Source: Micromonospora sp. NBC_01813 (GTDB lineage Bacteria > Actinomycetota > Actinomycetes > Mycobacteriales > Micromonosporaceae). From it: DNA of 64,000 bases. The DNA lies in contig NZ_CP109067.1 in NCBI RefSeq assembly GCF_035917335.1, positions 4,959,001 through 5,023,000 on the forward strand, in the 5' to 3' direction. Below are positions 34,973 through 43,953 of the stretch, one piece after another (the first letter of the stretch is position 1; each line of letters opens with the position of its first letter). The position numbers were made by a program, and so were the translations under genes. The notes beneath the pieces were generated by a model that had not been told where the DNA came from, did no database searches, and saw only the letters and a program-made list of their open reading frames with translations.

Positions 34973-35698
34973 ATGGCCGACATCCAGCTAGCCGACGTGT
35001 TCGTAGAGATGGCTGACACTCTCGTCGACGACTTCGACGTGATCGACTTCCTGCATGTCCTGACTGAGCGGTGTGTCCAACTCCTGGGGGTCTCGGCGGC
35101 CGGGCTGCTGCTGACCGACCAGCAGGACACGCTGCAGGTGGTGGCCGCCTCCTCCGAACGGATCCGGCTGCTGGAGCTGTTCCAGCTGCAAACCGACCAG
35201 GGCCCCTGCGTGGACTGCTTCCGCACCGGCCAACCCGTCTCGGTCGCCGATCTTCCGTCGGCCGGCCGCTGGCCGCGCTTCACCGCCGCAGCGGCGGAGG
35301 TCGGCTTCGCCGCTGTGCATGCGGTGCCCATGCGCCTGCGTACGCAGGTGATCGGCGCGCTGAACCTGTTCGACACCAATCCTGGCGCGTTGGATCAGAG
35401 CAAACTACGCATCGGCCAAGCGCTGGCGGATGTGGCCACCATCGGTCTGTTGCAGCAGCGTGCCATCCACCGCCGCGACACACTCACCGAGCAGTTGCAG
35501 ACCGCCCTGCGCAGTCGTGTTCTGATCGAGCAGGCCAAGGGCGTCCTGGCCGAACGCCTACATGTCAACATGGCCGAGGCGTTCACGCTGCTGCGCGGAC
35601 GTGCTCGCAGCCACAACCGGCGCCTGTCCGACCTCGCCCAAGCCATCGTCGACGGCACCGAGCAGATCCCGCCGGCATCTACCGGCTCGCCTCGCTGA
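34973..35698 (+). CDS. GAF-ANTAR domain regulator 2
   Basis: The 241-residue product has a GAF domain (about 15-160, with the Cys-containing stretch QTDQGPCVDCFRTGQPV) and an ANTAR domain (about 175-230: RVLIEQAKGVLAERLHVNM, ARSHNRRLSDLAQAIV). ATG at 34973 has GAGGG 8 bases upstream. It lies 72 bp after the first GAF-ANTAR gene, so the two may be one unit. The Cys-x-x-Cys pair in the GAF domain could be redox- or metal-sensitive, but that is only a suggestion. Confidence 0.87.
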   Translation: MADIQLADVFVEMADTLVDDFDVIDFLHVLTERCVQLLGVSAAGLLLTDQQDTLQVVAASSERIRLLELFQLQTDQGPCVDCFRTGQPVSVADLPSAGRWPRFTAAAAEVGFAAVHAVPMRLRTQVIGALNLFDTNPGALDQSKLRIGQALADVATIGLLQQRAIHRRDTLTEQLQTALRSRVLIEQAKGVLAERLHVNMAEAFTLLRGRARSHNRRLSDLAQAIVDGTEQIPPASTGSPR

Positions 35699-35770
35699 GC
35701 CCGACGAGACGCGGTAGGCCCCCGGGCGGCGAACCCCTGCGGGGCACCCCCTGAGGCCGGCACCCATCGA

Positions 35771-35784
35771 TGTTAGCGCCAACA
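35771..35784 (+). promoter_or_regulatory. LacI-type operator, distal
   Basis: TGTTAGCGCCAACA is an imperfect palindrome close to the common actinobacterial LacI-family operator. It lies about 285 bp upstream of the GH62 gene and 269 bp from the proximal copy, suggesting looping. A weaker match is near 35930-35943. Confidence 0.5.
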
Positions 35785-36039
35785 GGGCTTGAAGTCAGCC
35801 AGCCAAACGCGCGACCGATGTCGGCGCGCCGGTTGACACCTGCAGGCAGCCGGCGAGAGGGGTCGCCCTCCACGATCCGGTGTACCGCCGGGATGGTGTG
35901 TCCGGAACATTACGACTTGACGAACGGGACGTTATCGCTCACAGTCGATGGCTAGGGACGGCGACACCCCGTGGCTTACCGGGCAAGCCTGCTTCGCCGG
36001 ACCCTAGGCCAGGCACGCGTAAAAATGTGTTGATGTCCA

Positions 36040-36053
36040 TGTTAACGCTAACA
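36040..36053 (+). promoter_or_regulatory. LacI-type operator, proximal to the GH62 gene
   Basis: TGTTAACGCTAACA lies 15 bp before the GH62 start codon and is almost perfectly palindromic. It is flanked upstream by an AT-rich stretch (GTAAAAATGTG). A repressor bound here would block the start of the gene. No LacI gene is in the window. Confidence 0.6.
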
Positions 36054-36068
36054 CCACAAGGGAGGATC

Positions 36069-37595
36069 ATGTCCATCTTTGGTAGGTCTCCGGCGATCAC
36101 GCCGCCGCGAAGGCGCGGATGGTTGCCACGGGTCGCCACCGCTGGAGTGATGGCGGTGGTGATCGGTGGTGCAGCCGTCGCAGTGGCGCAGCCACCTGCC
36201 GCCGCGGCGACCGTCGACACCAGCGCCTGGTACGTGCTGGTCAACCGCAACAGCGGCAAGGCGTTGGACGTGTACAACCTCGCGACGAACGACGGGGCCC
36301 GGATCACCCAGTGGACCCGGAACAACGGCAACCAGCAGCAGTGGCAGTTCGTCGACTCCGGCAGCGGCTACTACCGGTTGAAGTCGCGGCTGTCCGGCAA
36401 AGTGCTCGACATCCACAACTGGTCGACCGCCAATGGCGGTGCCATCGTGCAGTGGACCGACCTCAACAGCACCAACCAGCAGTGGCGGCTGGCCGACTCG
36501 GCCGGCGGCTACGTCCGACTGATCAGCCGGCACAGCAACAAGGCCCTCGAAGTGCAGGGCGCGTCGACCGCCGACGGCGGCAACATCGTGCAGTACGACG
36601 ACTGGGGTGGCACCAACCAGCAGTGGGAACTCGTCCGCGTCGACGGCGGTGGCAACCCCGCGCCGACCACCCCGCCGCCGACCGGCAACTGTGACCTTCC
36701 GTCGACGTACCGGTGGACGTCGACCGGCGCGCTGGCGCAGCCCCGCTCCGGCTGGGTGTCGCTCAAGGACTTCACCCACGCCCCGTACAACGGCCAGCAC
36801 CTCGTCTACGCCACCAACCACGACACCGGCACCAGCTGGGGCTCGATGAACTTCGGCCTCTTCTCCAACTGGAACCAGATGGGCTCCGCCAGCCAGAACG
36901 CCATGCCCTTCTCCGCCGTCGCACCCAGCCTGTTCTACTTCGCCCCCCGCAACCTGTGGGTCCTCGCCTACCAGTGGGGCGGACCCGCCTTCTCCTACCG
37001 CACGTCGACCAACCCCACCAACGTGAACAGCTGGTCGGCGCACCAGACCCTGTTCACCGGCAGCATCTCCAACTCCGGCACCGGCCCCATCGACCAGGCC
37101 CTCATCGGCGACGACCAGAACATGTACCTCTTCTTCGCCGGCGACAACGGCCGCATCTACCGGGCCAGCATGCCCATCGGCAACTTCCCCGGCAGCTTCG
37201 GCTCCAACTACACCACCATCATGACCGACACCACGAACAACCTCTTCGAAGGCGTCCAGGTCTACAAACTCCAGGGCCAACAGCGCTACCTCATGATCGT
37301 CGAAGCCATCGGCTCCCAGGGCCGCTACTTCCGCTCCTTCACCGCCACCAACCTCGGCGGCACCTGGACACCCCAGGCCACCAGCGAAAACAACCCCTTC
37401 GCAGGCCGTGCCAACACCGGCGTCACCTGGACCAACGACATCAGCCACGGCGAACTCATCCGCTCCAACGCCGACCAGACCATGACCATCGACCCCTGCA
37501 ACCTGCAGTTCCTCTACCAGGGACGCTCCCCCAACTCCGGCGGCGACTACGGCCTACTCCCCTACCGCCCCGCAGTCCTCACCCTGCAACGCTGA
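36069..37595 (+). CDS. Secreted GH62 alpha-L-arabinofuranosidase with ricin-type (CBM13) domain
   Basis: The 508-residue product has a long Arg-rich signal peptide, a beta-trefoil domain (about 55-190) with three QxW-type repeats (NQQQWQF, NQQWRL, NQQWEL), and a Pro/Thr linker. The GH62 catalytic domain (about 205-508) has candidate acidic residues in [25 protein letters not shown] and [12 protein letters not shown]62 enzymes remove arabinose side chains from arabinoxylan. GGAGG precedes ATG 36069; upstream in-frame starts would overlap the LacI operator. Carbohydrate induction through the LacI sites is likely. Confidence 0.9.
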   Translation: MSIFGRSPAITPPRRRGWLPRVATAGVMAVVIGGAAVAVAQPPAAAATVDTSAWYVLVNRNSGKALDVYNLATNDGARITQWTRNNGNQQQWQFVDSGSGYYRLKSRLSGKVLDIHNWSTANGGAIVQWTDLNSTNQQWRLADSAGGYVRLISRHSNKALEVQGASTADGGNIVQYDDWGGTNQQWELVRVDGGGNPAPTTPPPTGNCDLPSTYRWTSTGALAQPRSGWVSLKDFTHAPYNGQHLVYATNHDTGTSWGSMNFGLFSNWNQMGSASQNAMPFSAVAPSLFYFAPRNLWVLAYQWGGPAFSYRTSTNPTNVNSWSAHQTLFTGSISNSGTGPIDQALIGDDQNMYLFFAGDNGRIYRASMPIGNFPGSFGSNYTTIMTDTTNNLFEGVQVYKLQGQQRYLMIVEAIGSQGRYFRSFTATNLGGTWTPQATSENNPFAGRANTGVTWTNDISHGELIRSNADQTMTIDPCNLQFLYQGRSPNSGGDYGLLPYRPAVLTLQR

Positions 37596-37670
37596 AACCC
37601 GCAAGAACGCTGAAACCCGCAACACCGACCGACCGACACCACAACTGAACGACCGGAACCAGGCGGCTGG

Positions 37671-38810
37671 TCAGCTCTCGCTGGCCAGCCGCCGCATCCG
37701 CTCACAGGTAGCCCGCCAACGATCGACGTTCTCCTCCTGCCGGAGCCGGGCCGCTGCCTGCCGACGCACCGCAGGGTAGAGGCGGAAGCTGCCCGGCCGT
37801 GGTGCGTCGCTCAGCAGTCCCGCCTCGATCAGGCTGTCAAGGGCGAGCACGGTCTCGTCAGGTCCCAGATCGGTGAGCGGCTCGGCCGCCATCGCCGGAT
37901 GGTCTCCCGGCGGCAGCAGGGCCAACCGGCGAAACAGCTGGCGCTCAGGTGGCCGCAGCCGCCGGTAGGCGGCCTCAGAGTTGGCCATGCCCCCGATCCG
38001 GTCCGCGCGATCGGCCCGCTCGACACGGACCCCGCCCGGCAGTGGCCCGAGGGAACACCAGCGGGCTCCGAACAGACCGGCCAGCCCGCTGCGGCTGGTG
38101 ACGATCACCAGCCAGCCGGCCGACGCGGGCAGCAACGGACGCACCTGATCCTCGGCGTACGCGTCGTCGAGGACGAGAACCCCACGCCGACCGGCCATGA
38201 CGGACCGCAGCAGGGTGGTCCGGTCCAGCACGGACAGCGGGGTCCGGTATTCGGGCACTCCCAGCGAGCGGAGCAGATGCCCGAGCGCCGTCCCAGGCGA
38301 GTGCGGCAGCCGGGCTGTTCCCCGCAGGTCGACCAGAAGCCCTCGCACATCGTGACTGGCGGCGGCCCGGTGCGCCGCCCGTACCGCCAGCCGGGTCTTG
38401 CCGACCCCCGCCGGACCGCACACGGCGACGATGGCGGGCCCGACCGCTGCCCCGGTCAGCCCGATGGCAGCCGCCGCCATCTCCGCCAGCAGGCCGACCT
38501 CGGCGACCCGCCCGATGAACCGGCCTGTCTCCGCCGGCAGTTCGAGTGAGCGGGCCGCCCCCACCCGGTTGCGCACCGAGTTGGCCATCGCCTGGCTGAG
38601 TTGGCTGGCCGCCGCGGGTCCGAGGACCGTGGCGATGCGGTCGATCGTCAGCCGGTCCGGAACGACGCGGCCCCGCTCCACGTTGCCGACCGTACGCGAC
38701 GACAGCCCTGCGGCCTCGGCGAGACGTTCCTGGGTCAGGCCGGCGGACCGGCGCAGCGTGACCAGAAGTGACGGGAGGTCAGTGGGCTCCTGGCCGTCAC
38801 GCTCGGCCAT
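37671..38810 (-). CDS. XRE-type regulator with NB-ARC ATPase domain
   Basis: The 379-residue product starts with a helix-turn-helix (SLLVTLRRSAGLTQERLAEA, GLSSRTVGNVERGR). An NB-ARC-like ATPase domain follows: P-loop CGPAGVGKTRLAVRAA, Walker B GVLVLDDAYAED, then a winged-helix-like tail (RQLFRRLALLPPGDHP). No TPR repeats follow, so it is shorter than its divergent neighbour at 38939. These STAND-type regulators switch on ATP binding after sensing a ligand. ATG 38831 is an alternative start. Target genes are unknown. Confidence 0.82.
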   Translation of the reverse strand: MAERDGQEPTDLPSLLVTLRRSAGLTQERLAEAAGLSSRTVGNVERGRVVPDRLTIDRIATVLGPAAASQLSQAMANSVRNRVGAARSLELPAETGRFIGRVAEVGLLAEMAAAAIGLTGAAVGPAIVAVCGPAGVGKTRLAVRAAHRAAASHDVRGLLVDLRGTARLPHSPGTALGHLLRSLGVPEYRTPLSVLDRTTLLRSVMAGRRGVLVLDDAYAEDQVRPLLPASAGWLVIVTSRSGLAGLFGARWCSLGPLPGGVRVERADRADRIGGMANSEAAYRRLRPPERQLFRRLALLPPGDHPAMAAEPLTDLGPDETVLALDSLIEAGLLSDAPRPGSFRLYPAVRRQAAARLRQEENVDRWRATCERMRRLASES

Positions 38811-38938
38811 GAACGGTCGCGAAGTCGGCATACCTGGCAATCGTCGGGTCCTGGTGATTCTGGCATGTGGCCGGGTGGTTGATCTCGGGTAACTTGTGGC
38901 CACACGGTCAGATTCGGTGCCCGACGAAGGGGCGACAG

Positions 38939-41383
38939 ATGGGCGTCGGGCCGGCGGATCTGGACGGTCCAGACGCCTTCGCGCTACTGCTGCGCCGCTA
39001 TCGGCGGGTGGCGGGGCTGAGTCAGCAGCAGTTGGCCGAAGCCGCCGGGCTCGGCGTACGGACACTTCGGGATCTGGAACGTGGTCGGGTGACCCGACCG
39101 CAGCAGGGCACTGTCGGCAGTCTCGCCGAGGCACTGAAGCTGACGCCGGCGCAGGCGGTGCAGTTGTACCGGGCGGCGCTGACTCCACGGCGCGGCACTG
39201 GCCCGGCGGCCGACGACGATTCACGGGTCGGCGCGACCACCAGCAGTGTCTCGGGCGGCCCGGACGCCGTCCTTGCCGCCCTGGAACCGCCGCCAAGGGT
39301 GCCGCTGCCCGCCGATCCACCCGACTTCAGCGGACGGTGCACCGAGCTGGACCGCCTGGCCGGTCGGACACCACCGCCCGGCGTACCCGTGGTGGTCAAC
39401 GGTCCACCTGGGATCGGCAAGACCACCGTGATCGTGCGTGCCGCCCGGAAGATGGCGGCCGCGCTGCCGGACGGCGCGTTCTTCGTCGACCTGCGCGGGA
39501 CCCAGGACCGGCCGCTGCCGATCCGCAGTGCGCTGGCACAGCTCCTCGCCGAACTGGGCGTGGACCGACGCCGGCTACCTGGTGGTCTGGCCGACCGGTT
39601 GGCGCTGTACCACCAGGCGACGACGGACCGGGCCGCTGTCCTCGTCCTCGACGACGCCCAGGATGCCGCACAGGTCCAGCCGCTGTTGCCGGTGGGGGCG
39701 GGCTGGCGGGTGCTGGTTTCCAGCCGCCGGCAGCTGGCCGATCTGGCGGCCGCCGAACGGATCTCACTCGGGGCGTTGCCCGACCGGGACGCCCGGGAGC
39801 TGCTGGTCGGCGTCGTCGGTCAGGCGAGGTTGGCCGCCGAACCGGTGGCGGTCGACGAACTCGTCGGAATCTGCGGCGGGCTACCGCTCGCGCTGCGGAT
39901 CGCCGCCAGCCGACTGGCCAGCAGGCCGTTGTGGACGGTCAGCGGCCTGATGGACCGGCTCCGGGACAGTCGACGGCGCCTCGACGGCCTGTACGCCGGC
40001 GATGTCGAGGTCCGTTCCGCGTTCACCGTGTCGTACCGGCAGCTCGAGCCGGACCAGCGGACGGCATTTCGTCGGCTGGCACTGCTGCCGTGGCCCGGCT
40101 ACGACCTGGCAACCGTGGCGGACCTACTCGACACGGACCTCGACCGGGCACGGGTCGTGCTCGCCGGGCTCGCCGACGCCAGCCTGTTGACGCCGATGCC
40201 GGTCGGCGACCGGTTCCGGCTGCACGACCTACTCACCGTCTTCGGGCAGGAACGCGCGGCCGACGAGGACAGCGACGCAGATCGAGAAGCGGCGATCGAC
40301 CGCGTCCGAGCCGGGCTGCTGGCGACCGTCGCCGCCGCCGGCACCTGGTTCCCGTCTGTCCGGGAGCCGTTGATCAGACATCGGTTCACCGCATCCCGGC
40401 AGCGGTTCGAGTCCGCCTCGTCGGCCCTCGACTGGTTCACCTCGCAACGGCGTGCGATCACCTGGGCGTTGCGGCGTACGGCGGAGCACCAACGCCATTC
40501 GGAGATCGTCACCGTGGTGGAGGCGGTGCGGGGCGTCGCCAACCGACACCACCACCTTGCCCCCTGGCAGGACGTCTTCCGACTGGCCGTGGAAGCGGCC
40601 CGGGCGCTGGCCGATCCGGCGGCCGAGGCCAGGCATCGCGATTCGCTCGGTTTCGCGCTGAAGTACCAGGTCCGACGCCCGGCGGAGGCGCTGCCCGAGC
40701 ATGAGCGGGCCAGGCTGCTGCACGCGTCAGTGGGCGACCAGGTCGGATACGCCTGGAGCACGCTGTACACCACCGGTGCGCTGCACCGCTGCGGCCGGCT
40801 TTCCGAGGCCCTCGACCGAGCGCGGCTGGCGATGAGTCTGTTCACCGAACTCGACGACGTCCCGGGGAGGAACATCGCGAGCTACGCGATCGGCGACATC
40901 CTGCGCGACCTCGGCCGACCGGTCGAAGCAGCGGAGACGCACCGTCGCGGACTCGAGCACCTCGCCGAGCAGGGCGGACGGGACAGGGTGACCGCCGGCA
41001 TGTTCGGCTACCGGCTCGGGCTGGATCTGGCCGCCGCAGGTGACCTGCCCGGCGCGGTGCGGGTGCTCGACCGGGCGCTCGCGACATTCGTCGCCGAGCA
41101 CCACCCCACCGGCACCGCCGAGTGTCTCAGCGCGCTCAGTGAGGTGCTGGCAAACCTCGGCAGCCCCCGCGCGGTCCCCGTCGCGACCCAGGCCGTCGGC
41201 ATCAGCCACGAACTGGGCGATCCGCTGCGGGAGGCACAGGCCTGGTACGCGCTCGGGCTGGTGGCCCGGGCCGAGGGCCGCACCGAGGATCACCTCCGGT
41301 GCTGGCAGCGGTCGCTGTCGCTGTGCGAAGGGCTGACCGATCTCGAAGGGCGCAGCCTCATCGCGCGACTCGCGCCGGGCTGA
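38939..41383 (+). CDS. XRE-type STAND regulator: HTH, NB-ARC and TPR domains
   Basis: The 814-residue product has an N-terminal helix-turn-helix (SQQQLAEAAGLGVRTLRDLE), an NB-ARC domain (P-loop NGPPGIGKTTVIVRAA, Walker B AVLVLDDAQDAAQ), a winged helix (RTAFRRLALLPWPGYDL) and a C-terminal TPR array (about 530-810). AAGGGG lies 7 bases before ATG. It is divergent from a shorter relative (37671-38810), with 128 bp between them, so they probably share regulation. These proteins resemble AfsR-type and antibiotic-pathway regulators. The ligand is unknown. Confidence 0.86.
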   Translation: MGVGPADLDGPDAFALLLRRYRRVAGLSQQQLAEAAGLGVRTLRDLERGRVTRPQQGTVGSLAEALKLTPAQAVQLYRAALTPRRGTGPAADDDSRVGATTSSVSGGPDAVLAALEPPPRVPLPADPPDFSGRCTELDRLAGRTPPPGVPVVVNGPPGIGKTTVIVRAARKMAAALPDGAFFVDLRGTQDRPLPIRSALAQLLAELGVDRRRLPGGLADRLALYHQATTDRAAVLVLDDAQDAAQVQPLLPVGAGWRVLVSSRRQLADLAAAERISLGALPDRDARELLVGVVGQARLAAEPVAVDELVGICGGLPLALRIAASRLASRPLWTVSGLMDRLRDSRRRLDGLYAGDVEVRSAFTVSYRQLEPDQRTAFRRLALLPWPGYDLATVADLLDTDLDRARVVLAGLADASLLTPMPVGDRFRLHDLLTVFGQERAADEDSDADREAAIDRVRAGLLATVAAAGTWFPSVREPLIRHRFTASRQRFESASSALDWFTSQRRAITWALRRTAEHQRHSEIVTVVEAVRGVANRHHHLAPWQDVFRLAVEAARALADPAAEARHRDSLGFALKYQVRRPAEALPEHERARLLHASVGDQVGYAWSTLYTTGALHRCGRLSEALDRARLAMSLFTELDDVPGRNIASYAIGDILRDLGRPVEAAETHRRGLEHLAEQGGRDRVTAGMFGYRLGLDLAAAGDLPGAVRVLDRALATFVAEHHPTGTAECLSALSEVLANLGSPRAVPVATQAVGISHELGDPLREAQAWYALGLVARAEGRTEDHLRCWQRSLSLCEGLTDLEGRSLIARLAPG

Positions 41384-41501
41384 CCCCGGTCGAAACCAGC
41401 GGGGCGAGGTTCTGCCGGTTGGCTTTCCTGGTCCACCGGCCGATGGTCGGGTTGCATTCGGATGTTGAGGCGTCAGCATCGACTGTGACCGGAGGAACGC
41501 G

Positions 41502-42599
41502 ATGCCGCTCGGCCAGCAGCCACCACCTCGGGACGACCACTCCGGGCAGCCAACGGGTGGTTCCACCGACCGGTCCGGGGATTCGGCGGGCCTGGTTTCC
41601 GCGCCCGGCAAGCTGCCGGCCGACCGGGCCAGGGCGGCGTTCGCCGACGCGGTGGCGACCCAGGTCCTGCACCGTGATCCGGCGGCGTCGCCGATGCGGC
41701 GCGGTGTCGCCGCCCTGGTCGCCGTGGTACTGGTCCTGGTCGCCGTCGCCGTCGCCGGCTTCCTGGTGGAGTTCCTGCGGGGCGGGAAGAGCACCGCGTA
41801 CGCGGGTGGGACGCCCGGCGGCACCGCACCGACCAGCGCCCCTTCCGCCAGCTCAGCGGCATCCCCTGGTACGGGCGGCCCTGCCGGCGGCGCGACTGCG
41901 AGCAGCCGGCCGACCGGTACCCAACAAGAGCCGCCGACCGGTACGCAACAAGGGGTGTCCGCCACTCCTACGACCGCACCCGCCGTGGCACTGGCCAACG
42001 GCAACGATCCCGCGGTGACCGCCAACCAGTCCCGTCCGGCAACTGCGGCGGCGTCGGCCAAGCCGACGCCGGCCGCAGCGGCGCGGGCGGTGACCTATTC
42101 GGCGATCGCCGGTCCCGGCTGTGCCAGCAACGACAGCGCCCACAACTGGTACGCCTGGGGGGTGTACCGCGACGGAACCGCCGGCTGGTACGACATCAAC
42201 GGCGGGTTCGGCGGCGATGGCTGTTCCGGCTCGGCGATGGCCATGCCGATGTCCGGCGGCACCGGGGCGACCGGCAAGAACTACGTCGTCTGGTGGTTCG
42301 AGACGGCCCCGGTCGTCGCGGGCTCCTGCACCTTCTCGATCTATGTCCCCACGGGCGGGTCAGCGCGGGACGTCGCCGCCAATCCGGCGGTCTACAAGGT
42401 ACTCGGCGGGCGGACGTCGACGACAGCGTACGCCCGGTTCTCGATCAATCAGGCCGCCAACCGGGGACGCTGGGTCGGCGTCGGACCGGTGGAGGTCCGC
42501 AACGGTGCCATCTCCCTGCATCTGGAGGACTCCGGTCGCGACCCGAACGGGGAGCACATCGGCGTGGCCCAGGCCAGGGTGAGCTGCACCGCGACGTGA
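41502..42599 (+). CDS. Membrane-anchored extracellular protein with golvesin-like C-terminal domain
   Basis: The 365-residue product has an N-terminal cytoplasmic tail, one membrane segment (about 68-88, VAALVAVVLVLVAVAVAG) and a low-complexity Pro/Thr/Ala-rich stretch with the repeat PTGTQQ. A C-terminal beta-rich domain holds Cys residues and RGRWVGVGPVEVRNG-type motifs. That domain resembles the carbohydrate-binding region called golvesin C-terminal-like, but the match is by eye only. GGAGG precedes the ATG. It lies just before the T7SS-linked regulator genes, in convergent orientation to them. Confidence 0.72.
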   Translation: MPLGQQPPPRDDHSGQPTGGSTDRSGDSAGLVSAPGKLPADRARAAFADAVATQVLHRDPAASPMRRGVAALVAVVLVLVAVAVAGFLVEFLRGGKSTAYAGGTPGGTAPTSAPSASSAASPGTGGPAGGATASSRPTGTQQEPPTGTQQGVSATPTTAPAVALANGNDPAVTANQSRPATAAASAKPTPAAAARAVTYSAIAGPGCASNDSAHNWYAWGVYRDGTAGWYDINGGFGGDGCSGSAMAMPMSGGTGATGKNYVVWWFETAPVVAGSCTFSIYVPTGGSARDVAANPAVYKVLGGRTSTTAYARFSINQAANRGRWVGVGPVEVRNGAISLHLEDSGRDPNGEHIGVAQARVSCTAT

Positions 42600-42662
42600 T
42601 CCGGCTCGGCGGGTCGCGGCACCACGCCTCGGCCGCCGGGCCGGCACGCCTCGGTCGCCGGG

Positions 42663-43364
42663 TCAGGGTTCGGCCGCCACCCGCGTCGACAGGTATCCGA
42701 ACTCGATCGCCCGTCTGGTCAGCTCGGCCTTGTTGCCCGCCGCGAGCTTCGCCCGGATGCGTTTGATGTACGTGTCCACCGTCGCGGCGGTCAGTCCGAG
42801 TTCCTGGGCGGCCTGGGAGTGGGTGAGGCCGCGGGCGATCAACCGCAGGGTCTGCACCTCGCGGGGGGCAAGCGTCGGTTGCCGGCACGATTGCGGCGTC
42901 GTACCGGTGGTCGACATCGCCGGGCGGGCCAGCTCCGCGGGTACCCACCGCAGTCCGCGACCGAGGTAGATGCCGCCGGCGGCGACGTTGTCCAGCGCCA
43001 CCCGCATCTCAGCCGGGTCGGTGCAGGTGGTGACGACCACCGATCGGGCACCGCAGTGGACCGTGGCCAGCGCCGACGCCATGACCGTGACCGGTGTCAG
43101 CACCAAGGTCGGCCAGCGGGCGCAGACCTGGCGTAGCTCGTTCGGCAGCACCTCCTCGCCGAGGACCACGATCACCGGCGGTCGGCCACCACCGCCCGGC
43201 AGCGCACCCCCGGGTGCGGCACCACCCGGTAGGTCCCGGAGCTGGCAGCGCATCGACAGGTGGCGAATCCGACGGGCACCGGAGAGCAGAAACCGCACGC
43301 CCATGCCGGCCAGCGGATCCCGGACGATGACGACGACGTCGTACGGGGTCGGTTCGGCAGCCAC
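42663..43364 (-). CDS. LuxR-type response-regulator-like protein A
   Basis: The 233-residue product has an N-terminal receiver-like domain that lacks clear phosphorylation residues and a C-terminal LuxR-type helix-turn-helix (LAPREVQTLRLIARGLTHSQ, TAATVDTYIKRIRAKLAAGN). GTG at 43364 is the chosen start, with no strong binding site. Its C-terminus resembles that of the next gene (NKAELTRRAIEFGY against NKADLTRRAIELGY), so the two arose by duplication. It is likely to regulate the T7SS genes on the basis of position. Confidence 0.82.
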   Translation of the reverse strand: MAAEPTPYDVVVIVRDPLAGMGVRFLLSGARRIRHLSMRCQLRDLPGGAAPGGALPGGGGRPPVIVVLGEEVLPNELRQVCARWPTLVLTPVTVMASALATVHCGARSVVVTTCTDPAEMRVALDNVAAGGIYLGRGLRWVPAELARPAMSTTGTTPQSCRQPTLAPREVQTLRLIARGLTHSQAAQELGLTAATVDTYIKRIRAKLAAGNKAELTRRAIEFGYLSTRVAAEP

Positions 43365-43425
43365 CTGGCAATGAAACCGGCCAGGTGGTCACGGCAACAG
43401 GAAATGTCACCGGCAGATCCGGCGC

Positions 43426-43953
43426 TCAGACCTCGAAGGCACCGTCCTCGGCGTACCCCAGCTCGATGGCGCGCCGGGTCAGGTCGGCCTTGTTCGCCGC
43501 GTCGAGTTTGCGGCGCAGCCGCTTCGCGTACGTGTGGACGGTTGCCTCGGTGACGCCGATCCGGCGGGCCACCTGGCGGTGGGTCAGTCCTCTGGTGATG
43601 CCCTGCAGGACTTCGATCTCCCGGAACGTCAGCGGTGCCCGGTCCGGCCGGGTCGGTTCGCCGACGACGTCGACGAACCGCGCGGCGAGGCCGACCGAGA
43701 CGTGGCGGCCGCCGGCAGCCACCGCCGCCAGCGCTAGGTCGAGCTCGGACGGGGCGTCCTCGGCGGCGATCAGCCCGCGAATGCCGGCGCGCAGCAGCAC
43801 CAACAGGTCGACCGGTTCCCCAGCCGGGATCGACAGGACGACCTGATGGGTTTCGGCCATCCCGGCTGCGGCGGAGTAGCGGTCCCCGGGCAACGTCGCC
43901 CAGTCGAGCAGTATCGGGGCCACCGGGGCGGACTGATCAGTCAACGGGCACAT
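43426..43953 (-). CDS. LuxR-type regulator B, overlapping the EccA-like gene
   Basis: The product of about 175 residues has a short N-terminal domain without clear receiver residues and a LuxR-type DNA-binding domain (TFREIEVLQGITRGLTHRQV, TEATVHTYAKRLRRKLDAAN). ATG at 43953 lies inside the upstream EccA-like gene, and a GTG at 43971 is also possible. Gene overlap shows it is co-transcribed with the EccA-like gene. It is a paralogue of the neighbour at 42663. Confidence 0.8.
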   Translation of the reverse strand: MCPLTDQSAPVAPILLDWATLPGDRYSAAAGMAETHQVVLSIPAGEPVDLLVLLRAGIRGLIAAEDAPSELDLALAAVAAGGRHVSVGLAARFVDVVGEPTRPDRAPLTFREIEVLQGITRGLTHRQVARRIGVTEATVHTYAKRLRRKLDAANKADLTRRAIELGYAEDGAFEV

